Below are positions 42,642-50,986 of a stretch of 64,000 nucleotides of DNA, piece after piece. Position 1 is the stretch's first letter. The number at the start of each line of letters is the position of its first letter. The DNA is from Phycisphaerales bacterium (GTDB lineage: Bacteria; Planctomycetota; Phycisphaerae; UBA1845), in the NCBI GenBank assembly GCA_020353195.1, contig CP070691.1, forward strand, positions 3,375,052 through 3,439,051, given 5' to 3'. Position numbers and translations under genes: made by a program. Under the pieces are notes generated by a model, which searched no databases, was not told where the DNA came from, and saw nothing but the letters and a program-made list of their open reading frames with translations.

Positions 42642-42971
42642 AGTGACTCTGTGATGTCTCTGCGGGCGGGGGGCGCGTGCAGCGTGCTGCTCGCCTCATA
42701 TCTGGGATCGTGGGCAGCGAGGAAGTGGCTGTCGACTGTGGTTGTTTGCGGCAACCGGCATGCCGACGGTCGAAGGAGGAGCGAAGCGATCATCTCAAGG
42801 ATATTGATGGTCGGCGTTTGTGTGGCGGTTCTTGCGCAGGTCTCGTAGGTCTGGGCGCCGTTGGCTCGGTCAGGAGGCGAATACCGTAGACAAGGGTTCG
42901 GGGCGTTGCCCCTTGCGACGGTGGTGTCCCAAGCCAGTTGCAGCGGGGGATGGGAAGAGGCGATGCAACGA

Positions 42972-42989
42972 CTCGTCGCGAGCGACGAG
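42972..42989 (+). promoter_or_regulatory. hairpin touching the ribosome binding site
   Basis: CTCGTCG-CGAG-CGACGAG, a perfect seven-pair stem whose last base is the first base of GGGAGG, the ribosome binding site of the gene at 43001. It could gate translation. Confidence 0.5.
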
Positions 42990-43000
42990 GGAGGATTACC

Positions 43001-43654
43001 ATGAGACGACTGAACGGGGTTGTTTGTGTTGCGCTGCTGGCGGGAATCACCGCACCGGCCGCAGCCGATTTCACGTACGAACTGTCCGTGAAATTCAACG
43101 GGTCGACGCCGGCGAGCCCGAGCCTGCCGTGGACGGAGGCAACGTTCGAGCAAGAGGGCGTGGGGGACGTCAAGTTGACGTTATCGGCTACGAACCTGAT
43201 GGGCGATGAGTTCATCAGCGAATGGTATTTCAACGTCCTGGACGTAGTAGATCCCACTCAGCTCGTGTTCACACCGGACGGAACGCTGCCGTTCACCGTG
43301 CTTGGCATCGAGCAGCAATCAAACGCGTTTCAGGCCGATGGCGACGGACTCTTCGACATCCGGTTCGACTTCATCCACACGCTAGGTCCGGGAGATCAGT
43401 TTGTCGGGCAGGAGGTCGGCACGTGGATCATTTCGCACCCAACCATGGATTTGAACCCCGAGATGTTCTGGGACACGAGCATGTCAGCCATGGAGGGCGG
43501 CATCGAGGGCCTTTACACCGCTGCACATCTCGGAGGAATAGACGGCGAGGATGAGGGGAACAGTTGGATCACCGTCATCCCGGCCCCCGGTGCTGCGCTA
43601 CTGGGCGCGGTCGGCCTGGGTCTGATTCACTGTGTGAAGCGGCGGTACGTGTAG
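43001..43654 (+). CDS. PEP-CTERM-like exported protein
   Basis: A 217-residue protein: signal peptide (MRRLNGVVCVALLAGITAPAAA), a beta-rich domain (about 23-190) and a C-terminal sorting signal: VIPAPGAALLG, hydrophobic helix, then KRRYV. The 'PAPG' variant in place of Pro-Glu-Pro is frequent in planctomycetes. Such proteins are exported, handled by an exosortase-like enzyme and placed on the surface or in the extracellular matrix. GGGAGG stands seven bases before ATG 43001. A strong promoter and long leader precede it. Polysaccharide genes often accompany such proteins; here a heptosyltransferase follows convergently. Confidence 0.78.
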   Translation: MRRLNGVVCVALLAGITAPAAADFTYELSVKFNGSTPASPSLPWTEATFEQEGVGDVKLTLSATNLMGDEFISEWYFNVLDVVDPTQLVFTPDGTLPFTVLGIEQQSNAFQADGDGLFDIRFDFIHTLGPGDQFVGQEVGTWIISHPTMDLNPEMFWDTSMSAMEGGIEGLYTAAHLGGIDGEDEGNSWITVIPAPGAALLGAVGLGLIHCVKRRYV

Positions 43655-43889
43655 GCGTTATTGCGGTTTCTTCTTCATAGCATGCAATTTCTCGGGCTGG
43701 CCAGTTCGGCCGGCCCGTTTTCTATGTGTGCGAACATCGTGTCATACGCCCAGGTACGACCGGGCGGCGGATTGTGCGGCGCGATGTACGTCGGATAGTC
43801 GGTTGCTGGGGAACGGCCCGCCGTCGGCGCCGCACAGCCGCGCGTCCACGCCACGCACGGCGCCCCGAAGACAACCCTCACACCGTAGC

Positions 43890-43953
43890 CACCGCGCGGT
43901 GCCTGAAAAATCATCCTGACACCTTTTTTAAAAAATCAACCTGACACCTTTTC
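43890..43953. repeat. palindromic GTGTCAGG element E9 with doubled arm
   Basis: Two copies of the arm stand head to tail: AAAAATCATCCTGACACC (43905 on) and AAAAAATCAACCTGACACC (43930 on), each followed by a T-run. It lies 14 kb or more from any other copy shown except those in the 1-10 kb array. The distal arm encodes the last codons and stop of the heptosyltransferase gene. Confidence 0.75.
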
Positions 43954-45018
43954 CAGCCAGGATGCGGTGGCGCGGACGACGGGGTCGACGTCCACCTGGT
44001 GCATGCATTCGTGGCCGTGGGGGCACTGGGTCAGGGACCGCAGATAGCAGGGTACGCAGGGGAGGTCGGCCTGCAGGAGGTAGGCGTGCGATGCGTAGGG
44101 CCCGGTGCGGCGGGGGTTCGTCGGGCCCAGGATGCACACGATCGGGCGCCCCAAGGCGGCGGCGATGTGCGCGGGGGCCGAATCCTGACAAACGACCACC
44201 GACGCCCGCTCGAGGATCGCCACCATCTCGCGCACGCCGGAGCGGCCCGCCAGGTTCACCGGAGAAAGCTCGCGGGGCGCCGACGCGTTCGCGGCGATCG
44301 CCGCACACAGGTCGGCTTCGTCCCGAGTGCCCATCAGTAGGGTGCGGACCCGATGTTCGACAGCCAGGCGGCTGACGACGCTCGTGTAGCGCTCGGGCAG
44401 CCACCGTTTGGCTTCCCCCCGGGCACCGGGAAGGATCGCAACGAAGGGCTCCCCGCTGGTTACGCCGGCTGCCCCCAGCAGGTCGGCGGCCCGTTGGCGC
44501 TCGGCGTCGGTCACCGCCAGGTTGAACGTGACCGGTACGTGGTCGAAGCCGAGAACCGAGGCGATCCGGTAGTTCTTGTCCACGGCGTGAAGCTCCGGAT
44601 CCGGCGTGTCGATCTCGTGCGTGTAGAAGATCCAGGCGAGCTCGCGGGCGGAACGGAAGCCGATCCGCATTGACGCCCTCGACGCCAGCGTGAGGAACCC
44701 GCTGCGGAACAGACCCTGCAGGTCGATGGCCAGGTCGAATTCCTTCGCCCGCAAGTCGCTGACGAACCGGGCGAACTGGCGGCTGACGTGCATGCTTCGG
44801 CCGATGCGCCCGAACCGACGCCGGTCAAACTCGATGACCTCGTTCAGTTCCGGGTGGTGCCGGATGAGCGGGGCGCAGGCGGTTGAGATCAGCCAGGCGA
44901 TGTGGGCACTGGGGAACCGCTCGCGCAGCCCGTGAAGCACGGGTAGCGCATGGACGACGTCGCCCAGGGAACTGGGTTTGATGAGCAGAATGCGTTGATG
45001 GTCGGCCTGGTCCGTCAT
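43936..45018 (-). CDS. heptosyltransferase-type glycosyltransferase (family 9)
   Basis: A 360-residue GT-B enzyme of family 9 (WaaC/WaaF type): LLIKPSSLGDVVHALPVL at the start, IDLQGLFRSG, the acceptor/donor motif ILPGAR...KRWLPERY and the C-terminal CQDSAPAHIAAALGRPIVCILGPTNPRRTGPY. It should add heptose or a related sugar to lipid A core or another glycolipid at the inner membrane. The C-terminus is odd: EKVSG and the TGA stop are encoded by the arm of element E9 (GAAAAGGTGTCAGGTTGA), so the element has trimmed or replaced the original end. Confidence 0.87.
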   Translation of the reverse strand: MTDQADHQRILLIKPSSLGDVVHALPVLHGLRERFPSAHIAWLISTACAPLIRHHPELNEVIEFDRRRFGRIGRSMHVSRQFARFVSDLRAKEFDLAIDLQGLFRSGFLTLASRASMRIGFRSARELAWIFYTHEIDTPDPELHAVDKNYRIASVLGFDHVPVTFNLAVTDAERQRAADLLGAAGVTSGEPFVAILPGARGEAKRWLPERYTSVVSRLAVEHRVRTLLMGTRDEADLCAAIAANASAPRELSPVNLAGRSGVREMVAILERASVVVCQDSAPAHIAAALGRPIVCILGPTNPRRTGPYASHAYLLQADLPCVPCYLRSLTQCPHGHECMHQVDVDPVVRATASWLEKVSG

Positions 45019-45121
45019 GGGAAAACGTGGAATCTCTCACGTGACCGCCGAGAAGGGCGTCTCGGCGGGGCGAACTGTCGCGGCTGCCCGCGGGCACGCA
45101 AAAGAGGTCCCCGTCCTTTCT

Positions 45122-45886
45122 CTAAGCGCTTTTTTCTTGGGTCGCCTGTCCCTGAGGCGCCCAGGTGCCGTCGGGCTGCAACAGCTCGTGCGGCTTGAAG
45201 TCGGCTTTGTAACTCATCTTCGGGCATCCGGCGACATAATAGCCAAGGTAATAATAGTCCAGCCCGGTGTCGGCGGCATAGCGGATTTCCCACAGCAGCG
45301 AGTAGGTGCCCAGGCTCCGGCGTCGGTAGTCCGGGTCGAAGTACATGTAGACGGAGCTGAGCAGGCGCGGGCATCGATCGGCCAGGCTAACGCCGATGAT
45401 CCGCCGGCCCAGCAGGTAGCGGAACTCCAGCGAGTCCACGGCCGAGTCATAGAGGAACTCGTGAAACTCGTCGCGGCTTCCGGTCATCGTTCCGTCATGC
45501 TGGTGTTCCAGGTAGCGCGCGTAGATGTCGAGCTTGTCGTCCGTCGGTTCGGGCGGTCCGATCTCGACGCGCAGGTCAAGATTGCGGCGCCAGACCCGCC
45601 GCATGGAGCGGCTCTGGGAGAATGACCGCACGGGAATTCGGATGGGTGTACAGGCCTTGCATCCCGGGCACGCCGGGCGATAGATCACCCGTCCGCTCCG
45701 GCGGAAGCCGCGGTCCATGAACGCGGCGTAGATGGAGGGCTCTATGGTGTTGACCTGGAAGCCTTCACTCCTGGCGGTTCGGCCTTTGAGGTAGGGGCAT
45801 GCGTGGTCGGCGCCTTCCGGGAGCGGGTGTTGCTCCATGAGACGGTCAACGAGCAGCCTGGCCAACAGTTGTTCTTCGCCGTTCAC
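45122..45886 (-). CDS. bpt: aspartate/glutamate leucyltransferase (Bpt-type)
   Basis: About 254 residues, aminoacyl-tRNA-protein transferase of the Ate/Bpt family. Conserved motifs are present: CPYLKGRTAR, then FMDRGFRRSGRVIYRPACPGCKAC (an expected Cys cluster), SRSMRRVWRRN, and near the end the YYYLGYYVAGCPKMSYKADF segment. Bpt moves Leu from Leu-tRNA to proteins with N-terminal Asp or Glu and so feeds the N-end-rule pathway (ClpS/ClpAP). The start is uncertain; GTG 45886 is used because GGGA precedes it and the family usually starts about 15-30 residues before CPYL. Confidence 0.85.
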   Translation of the reverse strand: MNGEEQLLARLLVDRLMEQHPLPEGADHACPYLKGRTARSEGFQVNTIEPSIYAAFMDRGFRRSGRVIYRPACPGCKACTPIRIPVRSFSQSRSMRRVWRRNLDLRVEIGPPEPTDDKLDIYARYLEHQHDGTMTGSRDEFHEFLYDSAVDSLEFRYLLGRRIIGVSLADRCPRLLSSVYMYFDPDYRRRSLGTYSLLWEIRYAADTGLDYYYLGYYVAGCPKMSYKADFKPHELLQPDGTWAPQGQATQEKSA

Positions 45887-46141
45887 GACAGTCCCATGGT
45901 ACCGGATCTTGCAGGCCCGGTCAGCGGGCGGGCCGTCGCAGATTCCGCTTGCCGATGCTGCCGGGTTGCTATATGAAGGGAGGTCGAGAGAGAGCGACGG
46001 GTATTGTTGTTGTGGCAGTAACACGGGGCGAGATACGACGCCTGACTGCCCGTGGTGCCCGGTTGGACGGGAGACGTCCGGCGTGTTCTGATGCCGTTGG
46101 TGAGGTGCGCCTCCTTTTCTCTCTCAGACAGGAAACGGTAT

Positions 46142-46315
46142 ATGCTTCCGAGATTCTATGGTGTGGTTCCGCTGGCCGCCGTCGTGGCCATGATGAACCT
46201 GGATATCGACGGTTGGCTGGTGGGAACCGAGGTTCGAACCGTCGTCGCGAGCTTTCTCGCGTCCATCTTGTCGGCGTTGACGGCTTTGGTCGTGAACGGC
46301 CTGTTCTGGGTGTGA
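46142..46315 (+). CDS. small membrane protein
   Basis: A 57-residue protein that is almost entirely hydrophobic, with two predicted membrane helices (about 6-18 and 34-56). AGGA stands nine bases before ATG 46142. No family recognised. It lies between convergent/divergent neighbours and appears monocistronic. Confidence 0.45.
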   Translation: MLPRFYGVVPLAAVVAMMNLDIDGWLVGTEVRTVVASFLASILSALTALVVNGLFWV

Positions 46316-46353
46316 GGCGCGGCGCCGCGGGTGCGGTCGGGGTCACGGGCCGG

Positions 46354-47598
46354 TCAGTCGGTCTCGTGGCGGAATGCGGCCTTGACCGCACCGCTGGCGG
46401 ACCGACGGGCGAGGGTCGCGAAGGCGGATCGATAGTCGCGCAGGGCGAAGGTGTGCGTCAGGAGCCCGTCGGTCTTGAGCTTGCCCGCCTGAATCAAATC
46501 GAAGACCACCTCGTAGGTGTGCTGATCGGCGTTGTTGAGGTGCTCGATCTGCCGGCCGTAGCTGCCCAGCAGCGATATTTCCGAGAACCAGATCGGCGTC
46601 GTGTCAACGACGCCGATTTGGGACGTTCCCATTTCCACCACCGTGCCCCGGGGGCGGGTGAATTTCACGGCGTCGGTGAGGCTTCGACCGGTCCCGATGC
46701 AGTCGTAGACGAGGTCGAATCCGCCGATGAGCATCTGGTTCCCGAAGGCCGCCGCCACGCGCCGGCCGCCGACAAGGTCGGCGATTTCATCGTATCGTCG
46801 GGCCTGGCTGAATGACCGCGGCCATCGCAGCACGGTGTCGGCGCCGGCGTTGCGCATGAGCGCTTCCTGGTGCCGATGCCGGACGGCGGCTGCAATGGAG
46901 CATTGCACGCCCAGGGCGCGGATCGAAGCGACGGCGGCGATGCCGATGATACCGCTGCCGAGGACGAACGCGCGCTCGCCCGGCGCGGGTGGCCGACGGA
47001 GGACGCCGTGCAGCGCTCCGGCGAGCGGATCGACCAGCACGGCCTGTTCGTCGGGCATCGCGTCGGGGACGGCGTGCAGCTGGGACTTATGCGCGATGAA
47101 GTACGGGGCCCATGATCCGCCGGTCAGGCGGTTGGCGCCGATCATGGTGCCCTTGGGGATGGCGCCGCTGAGAAAGTTCTCGCACAAGCAGAACAGGCCG
47201 ACGCGACATTGCGGGCACGGGGGGTCGATTCCCCGCGGCCTGCACGACAACGACGGCTCCACGCAGACCCGTTGCCCGACCTTCCACCCGGTTGCGTCGG
47301 GTCCGGTTTCGTCGATGACGGCGACGTTCTCATGCCCCAGGACGGTCGGGAAGCTGGTCAGCGCGCGGAGGATCGTGGCGGGATGATGGCGGAGGAACAC
47401 CAGCGCCAGTTCCGTTCCGCAGATCCCGCCCAGCCGCGTCCGGAGACGGACCCAGTCGTCGGCGGGCAGCTTCGGCACGGGAATGTCCTTCATCCTCAGT
47501 CCCGACAGCGCCGACGTGTAGGCGCGGGGCGTCAGCAGGCCCAGTGCTTTGCAGGCCATCCAACGGGCGGCGCCGATGTCAAACGTCAATGCGAGCAT
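46354..47598 (-). CDS. zinc-dependent medium-chain dehydrogenase
   Basis: A 414-residue MDR-family dehydrogenase. The first zinc ligand is in GGICGTEL; the second is the His in VLGHEN. The structural-zinc Cys set is present around CPQCRVGLFCLCENF. The coenzyme site is AFVLGSGIIGIAAV (GxGxxG). It oxidises an alcohol or sugar alcohol with NAD(P) in the cytoplasm; a Thr/sorbitol dehydrogenase-like protein is the closest label. ATG 47598 is chosen as the first codon of the conserved part. The CPBP gene lies 43 bases upstream on the same strand. Confidence 0.85.
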   Translation of the reverse strand: MLALTFDIGAARWMACKALGLLTPRAYTSALSGLRMKDIPVPKLPADDWVRLRTRLGGICGTELALVFLRHHPATILRALTSFPTVLGHENVAVIDETGPDATGWKVGQRVCVEPSLSCRPRGIDPPCPQCRVGLFCLCENFLSGAIPKGTMIGANRLTGGSWAPYFIAHKSQLHAVPDAMPDEQAVLVDPLAGALHGVLRRPPAPGERAFVLGSGIIGIAAVASIRALGVQCSIAAAVRHRHQEALMRNAGADTVLRWPRSFSQARRYDEIADLVGGRRVAAAFGNQMLIGGFDLVYDCIGTGRSLTDAVKFTRPRGTVVEMGTSQIGVVDTTPIWFSEISLLGSYGRQIEHLNNADQHTYEVVFDLIQAGKLKTDGLLTHTFALRDYRSAFATLARRSASGAVKAAFRHETD

Positions 47599-47641
47599 GG
47601 TTACCGCGTGACACTTCGTTCGCGCTTCCGGCACAGCGCCG

Positions 47642-48436
47642 CTACTTGACCGCCATCGCGACGACGAGCAGGTTGTAGGCGATGTGCAATCCCGCCGCGG
47701 GGCCATACCCGCGGAACACAAACACGGCTCCCAGATAGATGCCGGCCATTGTCCGAAACAGGAACCGGGCCAGCGTGAACTCTTCGCTGCCGACCGGCTG
47801 ATGATGGTGTGCGGCGAAGACGCCGGCCGCTATCAGAACCGCCGCCAGCGTGGTCGCCGCATGGGGTAGGCGGAGCAGATCGGCGCCGATGATCACCAGG
47901 ACCGAGATCAACACGAGCCGAAACACGAGCTCTTCGTAGATTCCCGCCCCGATGCTGAGCGTCACCTCCGTCAGCCAGGGATGGGGATCGACCTTCCGGG
48001 CGGCGATCACCCGTAGCGATGCCTGCCACAGGTTGTTGAGCAACAGGAGCGGGATCGCCAGCAGGATCGATTCAAGGTACATCCAGGCGACGGATTTCCG
48101 GTTGACCCGCCAGGGCTCGCGTGATGCAACGTGCGTGCAGAGCAGGATGACCACGACGGCCAATCCCGGCATGATCACGGCGGTGGTTCCGAACAACTGG
48201 AAGAACACTTTCAGCAGACCGATGGCGACCACCTGGTCCGGCCCGCCGAGGGACCGTGCCGGTGGGGCCGCGATAAGCGAAACCTGGTAGAACAGAATCA
48301 AAGGCAGGAGAAAAACCAGAGTATCGAGGGGGCGTGCCAGTGCTCCGCGGTCGCTGATGGCGGCGGTGGCCCTGCGGCGTTTGCGGGCTCGCCGTGCTGT
48401 CGGGCGCCGTCTGGCTGGTGGTTGTCGCCTGCTCAT
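47642..48436 (-). CDS. CPBP-family intramembrane metalloprotease
   Basis: A 264-residue membrane protein with an Arg-rich N-terminal tail (about 1-30) and about seven helices. The CPBP motifs are EELVFR (about 169-174), FAAHHH (about 207-212) and a final HIAYN (about 250-254). It belongs to the same large family as the gene at 290-982 but is not a close copy. The dehydrogenase gene starts 43 bases downstream and may be cotranscribed. Substrate unknown. Confidence 0.82.
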   Translation of the reverse strand: MSRRQPPARRRPTARRARKRRRATAAISDRGALARPLDTLVFLLPLILFYQVSLIAAPPARSLGGPDQVVAIGLLKVFFQLFGTTAVIMPGLAVVVILLCTHVASREPWRVNRKSVAWMYLESILLAIPLLLLNNLWQASLRVIAARKVDPHPWLTEVTLSIGAGIYEELVFRLVLISVLVIIGADLLRLPHAATTLAAVLIAAGVFAAHHHQPVGSEEFTLARFLFRTMAGIYLGAVFVFRGYGPAAGLHIAYNLLVVAMAVK

Positions 48437-48506
48437 CGGCTGCTTATGGTGACGACTTTCGGTCGGCCTGCAAGCTCTGATGCCCGGATCCTGACGGTCG
48501 AGGGCG

Positions 48507-49184
48507 ATGTCCGAGATGGTTACGTCGCGGCGCTATACGCTTGGCCTCATGTTCGAGACTCTGCAGCGGGCCTGCGGTCCGCAGCGGTGGTGGCCGGCGG
48601 ATACGCCCACCGAGGTTGCGGTCGGCGCGGTTCTCACCCAGAACACGTCATGGAAGAGCGTCGAGACGGCGGTGGCGGCCATGAAGGCGGCGGGCTTGCT
48701 GGACTTCCGCCGCGTGGACGCGATAAGCGAGTCGGACCTGGCCGATGTCATTCGCCCGACCGGCACGTATCGCGTCAAGGCCAAGCGGCTCAAAGCGCTG
48801 GCGCGGTGGGTTTGCCGTCGGGCCGGCGGAAGTATCGAGCGGGCGCTGGAAGGTGAGTTGTCCGAGCTTCGGCGGCAGTTGCTGACGATTCGCGGGATCG
48901 GCCCGGAGACGGCCGACGCGATTCTGCTTTACGCGGGTCGACACCCTACGTTTGTGGTCGACGCCTACACCCGGCGGGTGCTGCGCCGTCACGCGTTCAT
49001 CGGGGCCGACGCGGATTACAAAGCCATTCAAGCTCGCTTCGAGACCGCCCTACCGCGAAGCGTCGAGGTTTTCAACGAGTTTCACGCGCTGCTGGTCGAG
49101 ATCGGCAAGCGCCACTGCCGCACACGGGCCCGCTGTGAGGGGTGCCCGCTGGAGTCGTGGCCACACGACTCCACCGCCGCCTGA
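48507..49184 (+). CDS. HhH-GPD DNA glycosylase (MagIII/endonuclease III-like)
   Basis: A 225-residue base-excision DNA glycosylase. The helix-hairpin-helix LLTIRGIGPETADAILLYA (about 130-148) and the catalytic Asp in VVDAYTRRV (about 151-159) are present. In endonuclease III the Lys of the GVGRKT motif makes the lyase; here it is Glu (GIGPET), so this should be a monofunctional glycosylase such as the 3-methyladenine enzyme MagIII. Near the C-terminus three Cys (HCRTRARCEGC) recall the iron-sulphur site, but the fourth Cys is missing. The gene is monocistronic. Confidence 0.8.
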   Translation: MSEMVTSRRYTLGLMFETLQRACGPQRWWPADTPTEVAVGAVLTQNTSWKSVETAVAAMKAAGLLDFRRVDAISESDLADVIRPTGTYRVKAKRLKALARWVCRRAGGSIERALEGELSELRRQLLTIRGIGPETADAILLYAGRHPTFVVDAYTRRVLRRHAFIGADADYKAIQARFETALPRSVEVFNEFHALLVEIGKRHCRTRARCEGCPLESWPHDSTAA

Positions 49185-49283
49185 CCCGCGCGCCGGCGGC
49201 TCGACACAGCCGACGATCACCCGACGATCACCAACTGGCGACAGCCGCTCCTGCCCGACAGACGGGTTTTCGGGCCGTTGCGG

Positions 49284-49367
49284 CTAGCCCTGCTGCTTCT
49301 TGCGGATGATCAGCAGGATAACCACGATGACAGCCAGCGCGATGATCAGCCAAATGTTAAAGCTCAT
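49284..49367 (-). CDS. 27-residue single-pass membrane peptide
   Basis: ATG 49367 to TAG 49284 encodes MSFN followed by an unbroken Ile/Leu/Val/Ala helix and the tail RKKQQG. This is typical of a one-helix small membrane protein with a basic end. A GGAGCTAGGATC stretch just before the ATG gives two possible ribosome binding sites. It is not listed by usual length cut-offs. No partner gene is adjacent; such peptides often modulate larger membrane proteins. Confidence 0.55.
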   Translation of the reverse strand: MSFNIWLIIALAVIVVILLIIRKKQQG

Positions 49368-49656
49368 GATCCTAGCTCCGTCAGGTTCCTGGCACGCACC
49401 GCGCCGGCGAGCGATAGTCTCTTAGCTTCTCTCGCTTACCTGGGCTCACGTCGCGGTCCGGCGATCGGCCCGTCGCGCGCCGTGCCAGCCGGTTCAATCA
49501 CGAGGACCTCCGGTCGTTCCGGGGCCGCCCTGCACAGGACGGCTGAGATTAACGCCACCCGAGTCGTGATGCAAGAATCTGCTGAAAACCGGATTCCGTA
49601 CGCGCCAGGGATGCCTCCGACCGGTACCGCTCCACCAGCCGGCGACCGCGGGGCGG

Positions 49657-50853
49657 TCATGCGGATTCGCCGGGGCAGATCGCCGAAGCTTCCTCGGCAG
49701 TGCATCTGCAGATGTAGCGGTCACCGGGGAACTGGCGAACTGCGCCTCGAAGCTGCAGGCTCATCAAGGCCGTCGTGATCCGATGCACGGGGATATCACA
49801 GGCGCGGCAGAGCGCGTCGAGCGTGATCTCCTCTGTCCCCAGGGCGTCAAGCACTGCTTGCTCGTCCGGTGTGGCGTCAAACGGCATTGGCGGATCGCGG
49901 TGGTCGGCGGCCGGCGAGGTGCCGGTGCGCGCGGACGCAGGGACCACCTTCCTTTCCACCGCCGGAAGCTCTTCCAGGATGTCCTCCAGGCACGTGACCA
50001 GCGCGGCTCCGTCGCGAATCAGTCTGTTGGTGCCAAACGACTGCACGGTGTCCACGCGCCCGGGAAGGGCGAAGACCTCGCGGTTGTACTCCGTGGCCAG
50101 GCGAGCGGAGATCAGCGCGCCGCTGCGTTTGGGAGCCTCGACGACGAGCAGGCCCGCGCCGAGCCCGACGACGATGCGATTACGGCGGGGGAAGTTTCCC
50201 TGCTCGGGGGCGGCGTCCAGGGGGGTCTCGCTGATCACCGCTCCGTGGGCAGCGACGCGCCGGGCGAGCGGCTCATGCTCCGGCGGGTAGATCTCACTCA
50301 GTCCGTTGGCGAGCACGGCGATGGTTCGACCACCCGCTTCCAGGGCTCCCTCGTGCGCGCATCCGTCGACGCCGCGAGCCAGACCGGACACCACAGTGAA
50401 CCCCGCGCCGGCCAGCAACGCGCCGAACCGCCGCGCCTGCTCGCTGCCATAGTGCGAGCAGCGTCGCGTGCCCACGACGGAGACCGCCCCGCGGTCCTCG
50501 GGGCGGAAGCGGCCGCGCACGTACAGGCACACCGGCGGATCGGGAATGCGCGCCAGCGCCGGTGGATACTCGGGATCGGCCAGGCAGAGGATGCGCAGGC
50601 CGAGCCTTGCCGCGCGGTCGATCTCGTGCTCGGTCCGGTCGTCCGATCGCGCGGCGAAGACCGCCCTGGCCGTCGCCGGGCCGACTCCGTCGACTTTCTC
50701 CAGGGCCGACAGCGCGGCGGACAGGATTTCGTCTACGCTACCGAAGTACTTCAGCAGGTTCGCCAGGCGAACGGGCCCGACTCCATCGGCCAGGTGCAAC
50801 CGCAGGTACTTTCTCGCTGTCGGCGACGCGACCGTGTCGGGCTCGTGCTTCAT
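49657..50853 (-). CDS. dprA: DNA processing protein DprA
   Basis: A 398-residue DprA/Smf protein: an N-terminal HhH-like part (GVGPVRLANLLKYFGSVDEIL, GVGPATARAVF), the Rossmann-like DNA-binding domain with VGTRRCSHYGSEQARRFG, SGLARGVDGCAHEGAL, FPRRNRIV and a C-terminal winged helix (about 340-395). DprA loads RecA on incoming single strands in natural transformation and helps recombination. ATG 50853 is preceded by GGAG at eight bases. No other competence gene is in the window. Confidence 0.92.
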   Translation of the reverse strand: MKHEPDTVASPTARKYLRLHLADGVGPVRLANLLKYFGSVDEILSAALSALEKVDGVGPATARAVFAARSDDRTEHEIDRAARLGLRILCLADPEYPPALARIPDPPVCLYVRGRFRPEDRGAVSVVGTRRCSHYGSEQARRFGALLAGAGFTVVSGLARGVDGCAHEGALEAGGRTIAVLANGLSEIYPPEHEPLARRVAAHGAVISETPLDAAPEQGNFPRRNRIVVGLGAGLLVVEAPKRSGALISARLATEYNREVFALPGRVDTVQSFGTNRLIRDGAALVTCLEDILEELPAVERKVVPASARTGTSPAADHRDPPMPFDATPDEQAVLDALGTEEITLDALCRACDIPVHRITTALMSLQLRGAVRQFPGDRYICRCTAEEASAICPGESA

Positions 50854-50986
50854 GTGGCGACTCCGTCTGGCGGGTGTGTCGGTCTGATTGTACCGGGCGG
50901 TTGGCGCCGGCACTACCGGGCGTGGCGGGGTGGTCGGGGCTGTGCGCAGGGCCTTGTCAGTCGAATGGCGTGGCGGCCACGGCCGG

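Larger units (their letters stand above)
42266..42999. other. 734-bp region with strong promoter and long structured leader
   Basis: Holds the promoter at 42613-42641 and a leader of about 350 bases before the PEP-CTERM-like gene. The leader has hairpins GGGGC-GTT-GCCCC (about 42899-42911) and the one at 42972-42989. A 60-odd-codon open frame (about 42654-42848) has no similarity or good binding site. No known riboswitch consensus was recognised. Confidence 0.5.

Noticed and set aside
42654-42848. 64-codon open frame in the leader of the PEP-CTERM-like gene
   Set aside because: No good ribosome binding site and no recognisable features; more likely part of an untranslated leader.
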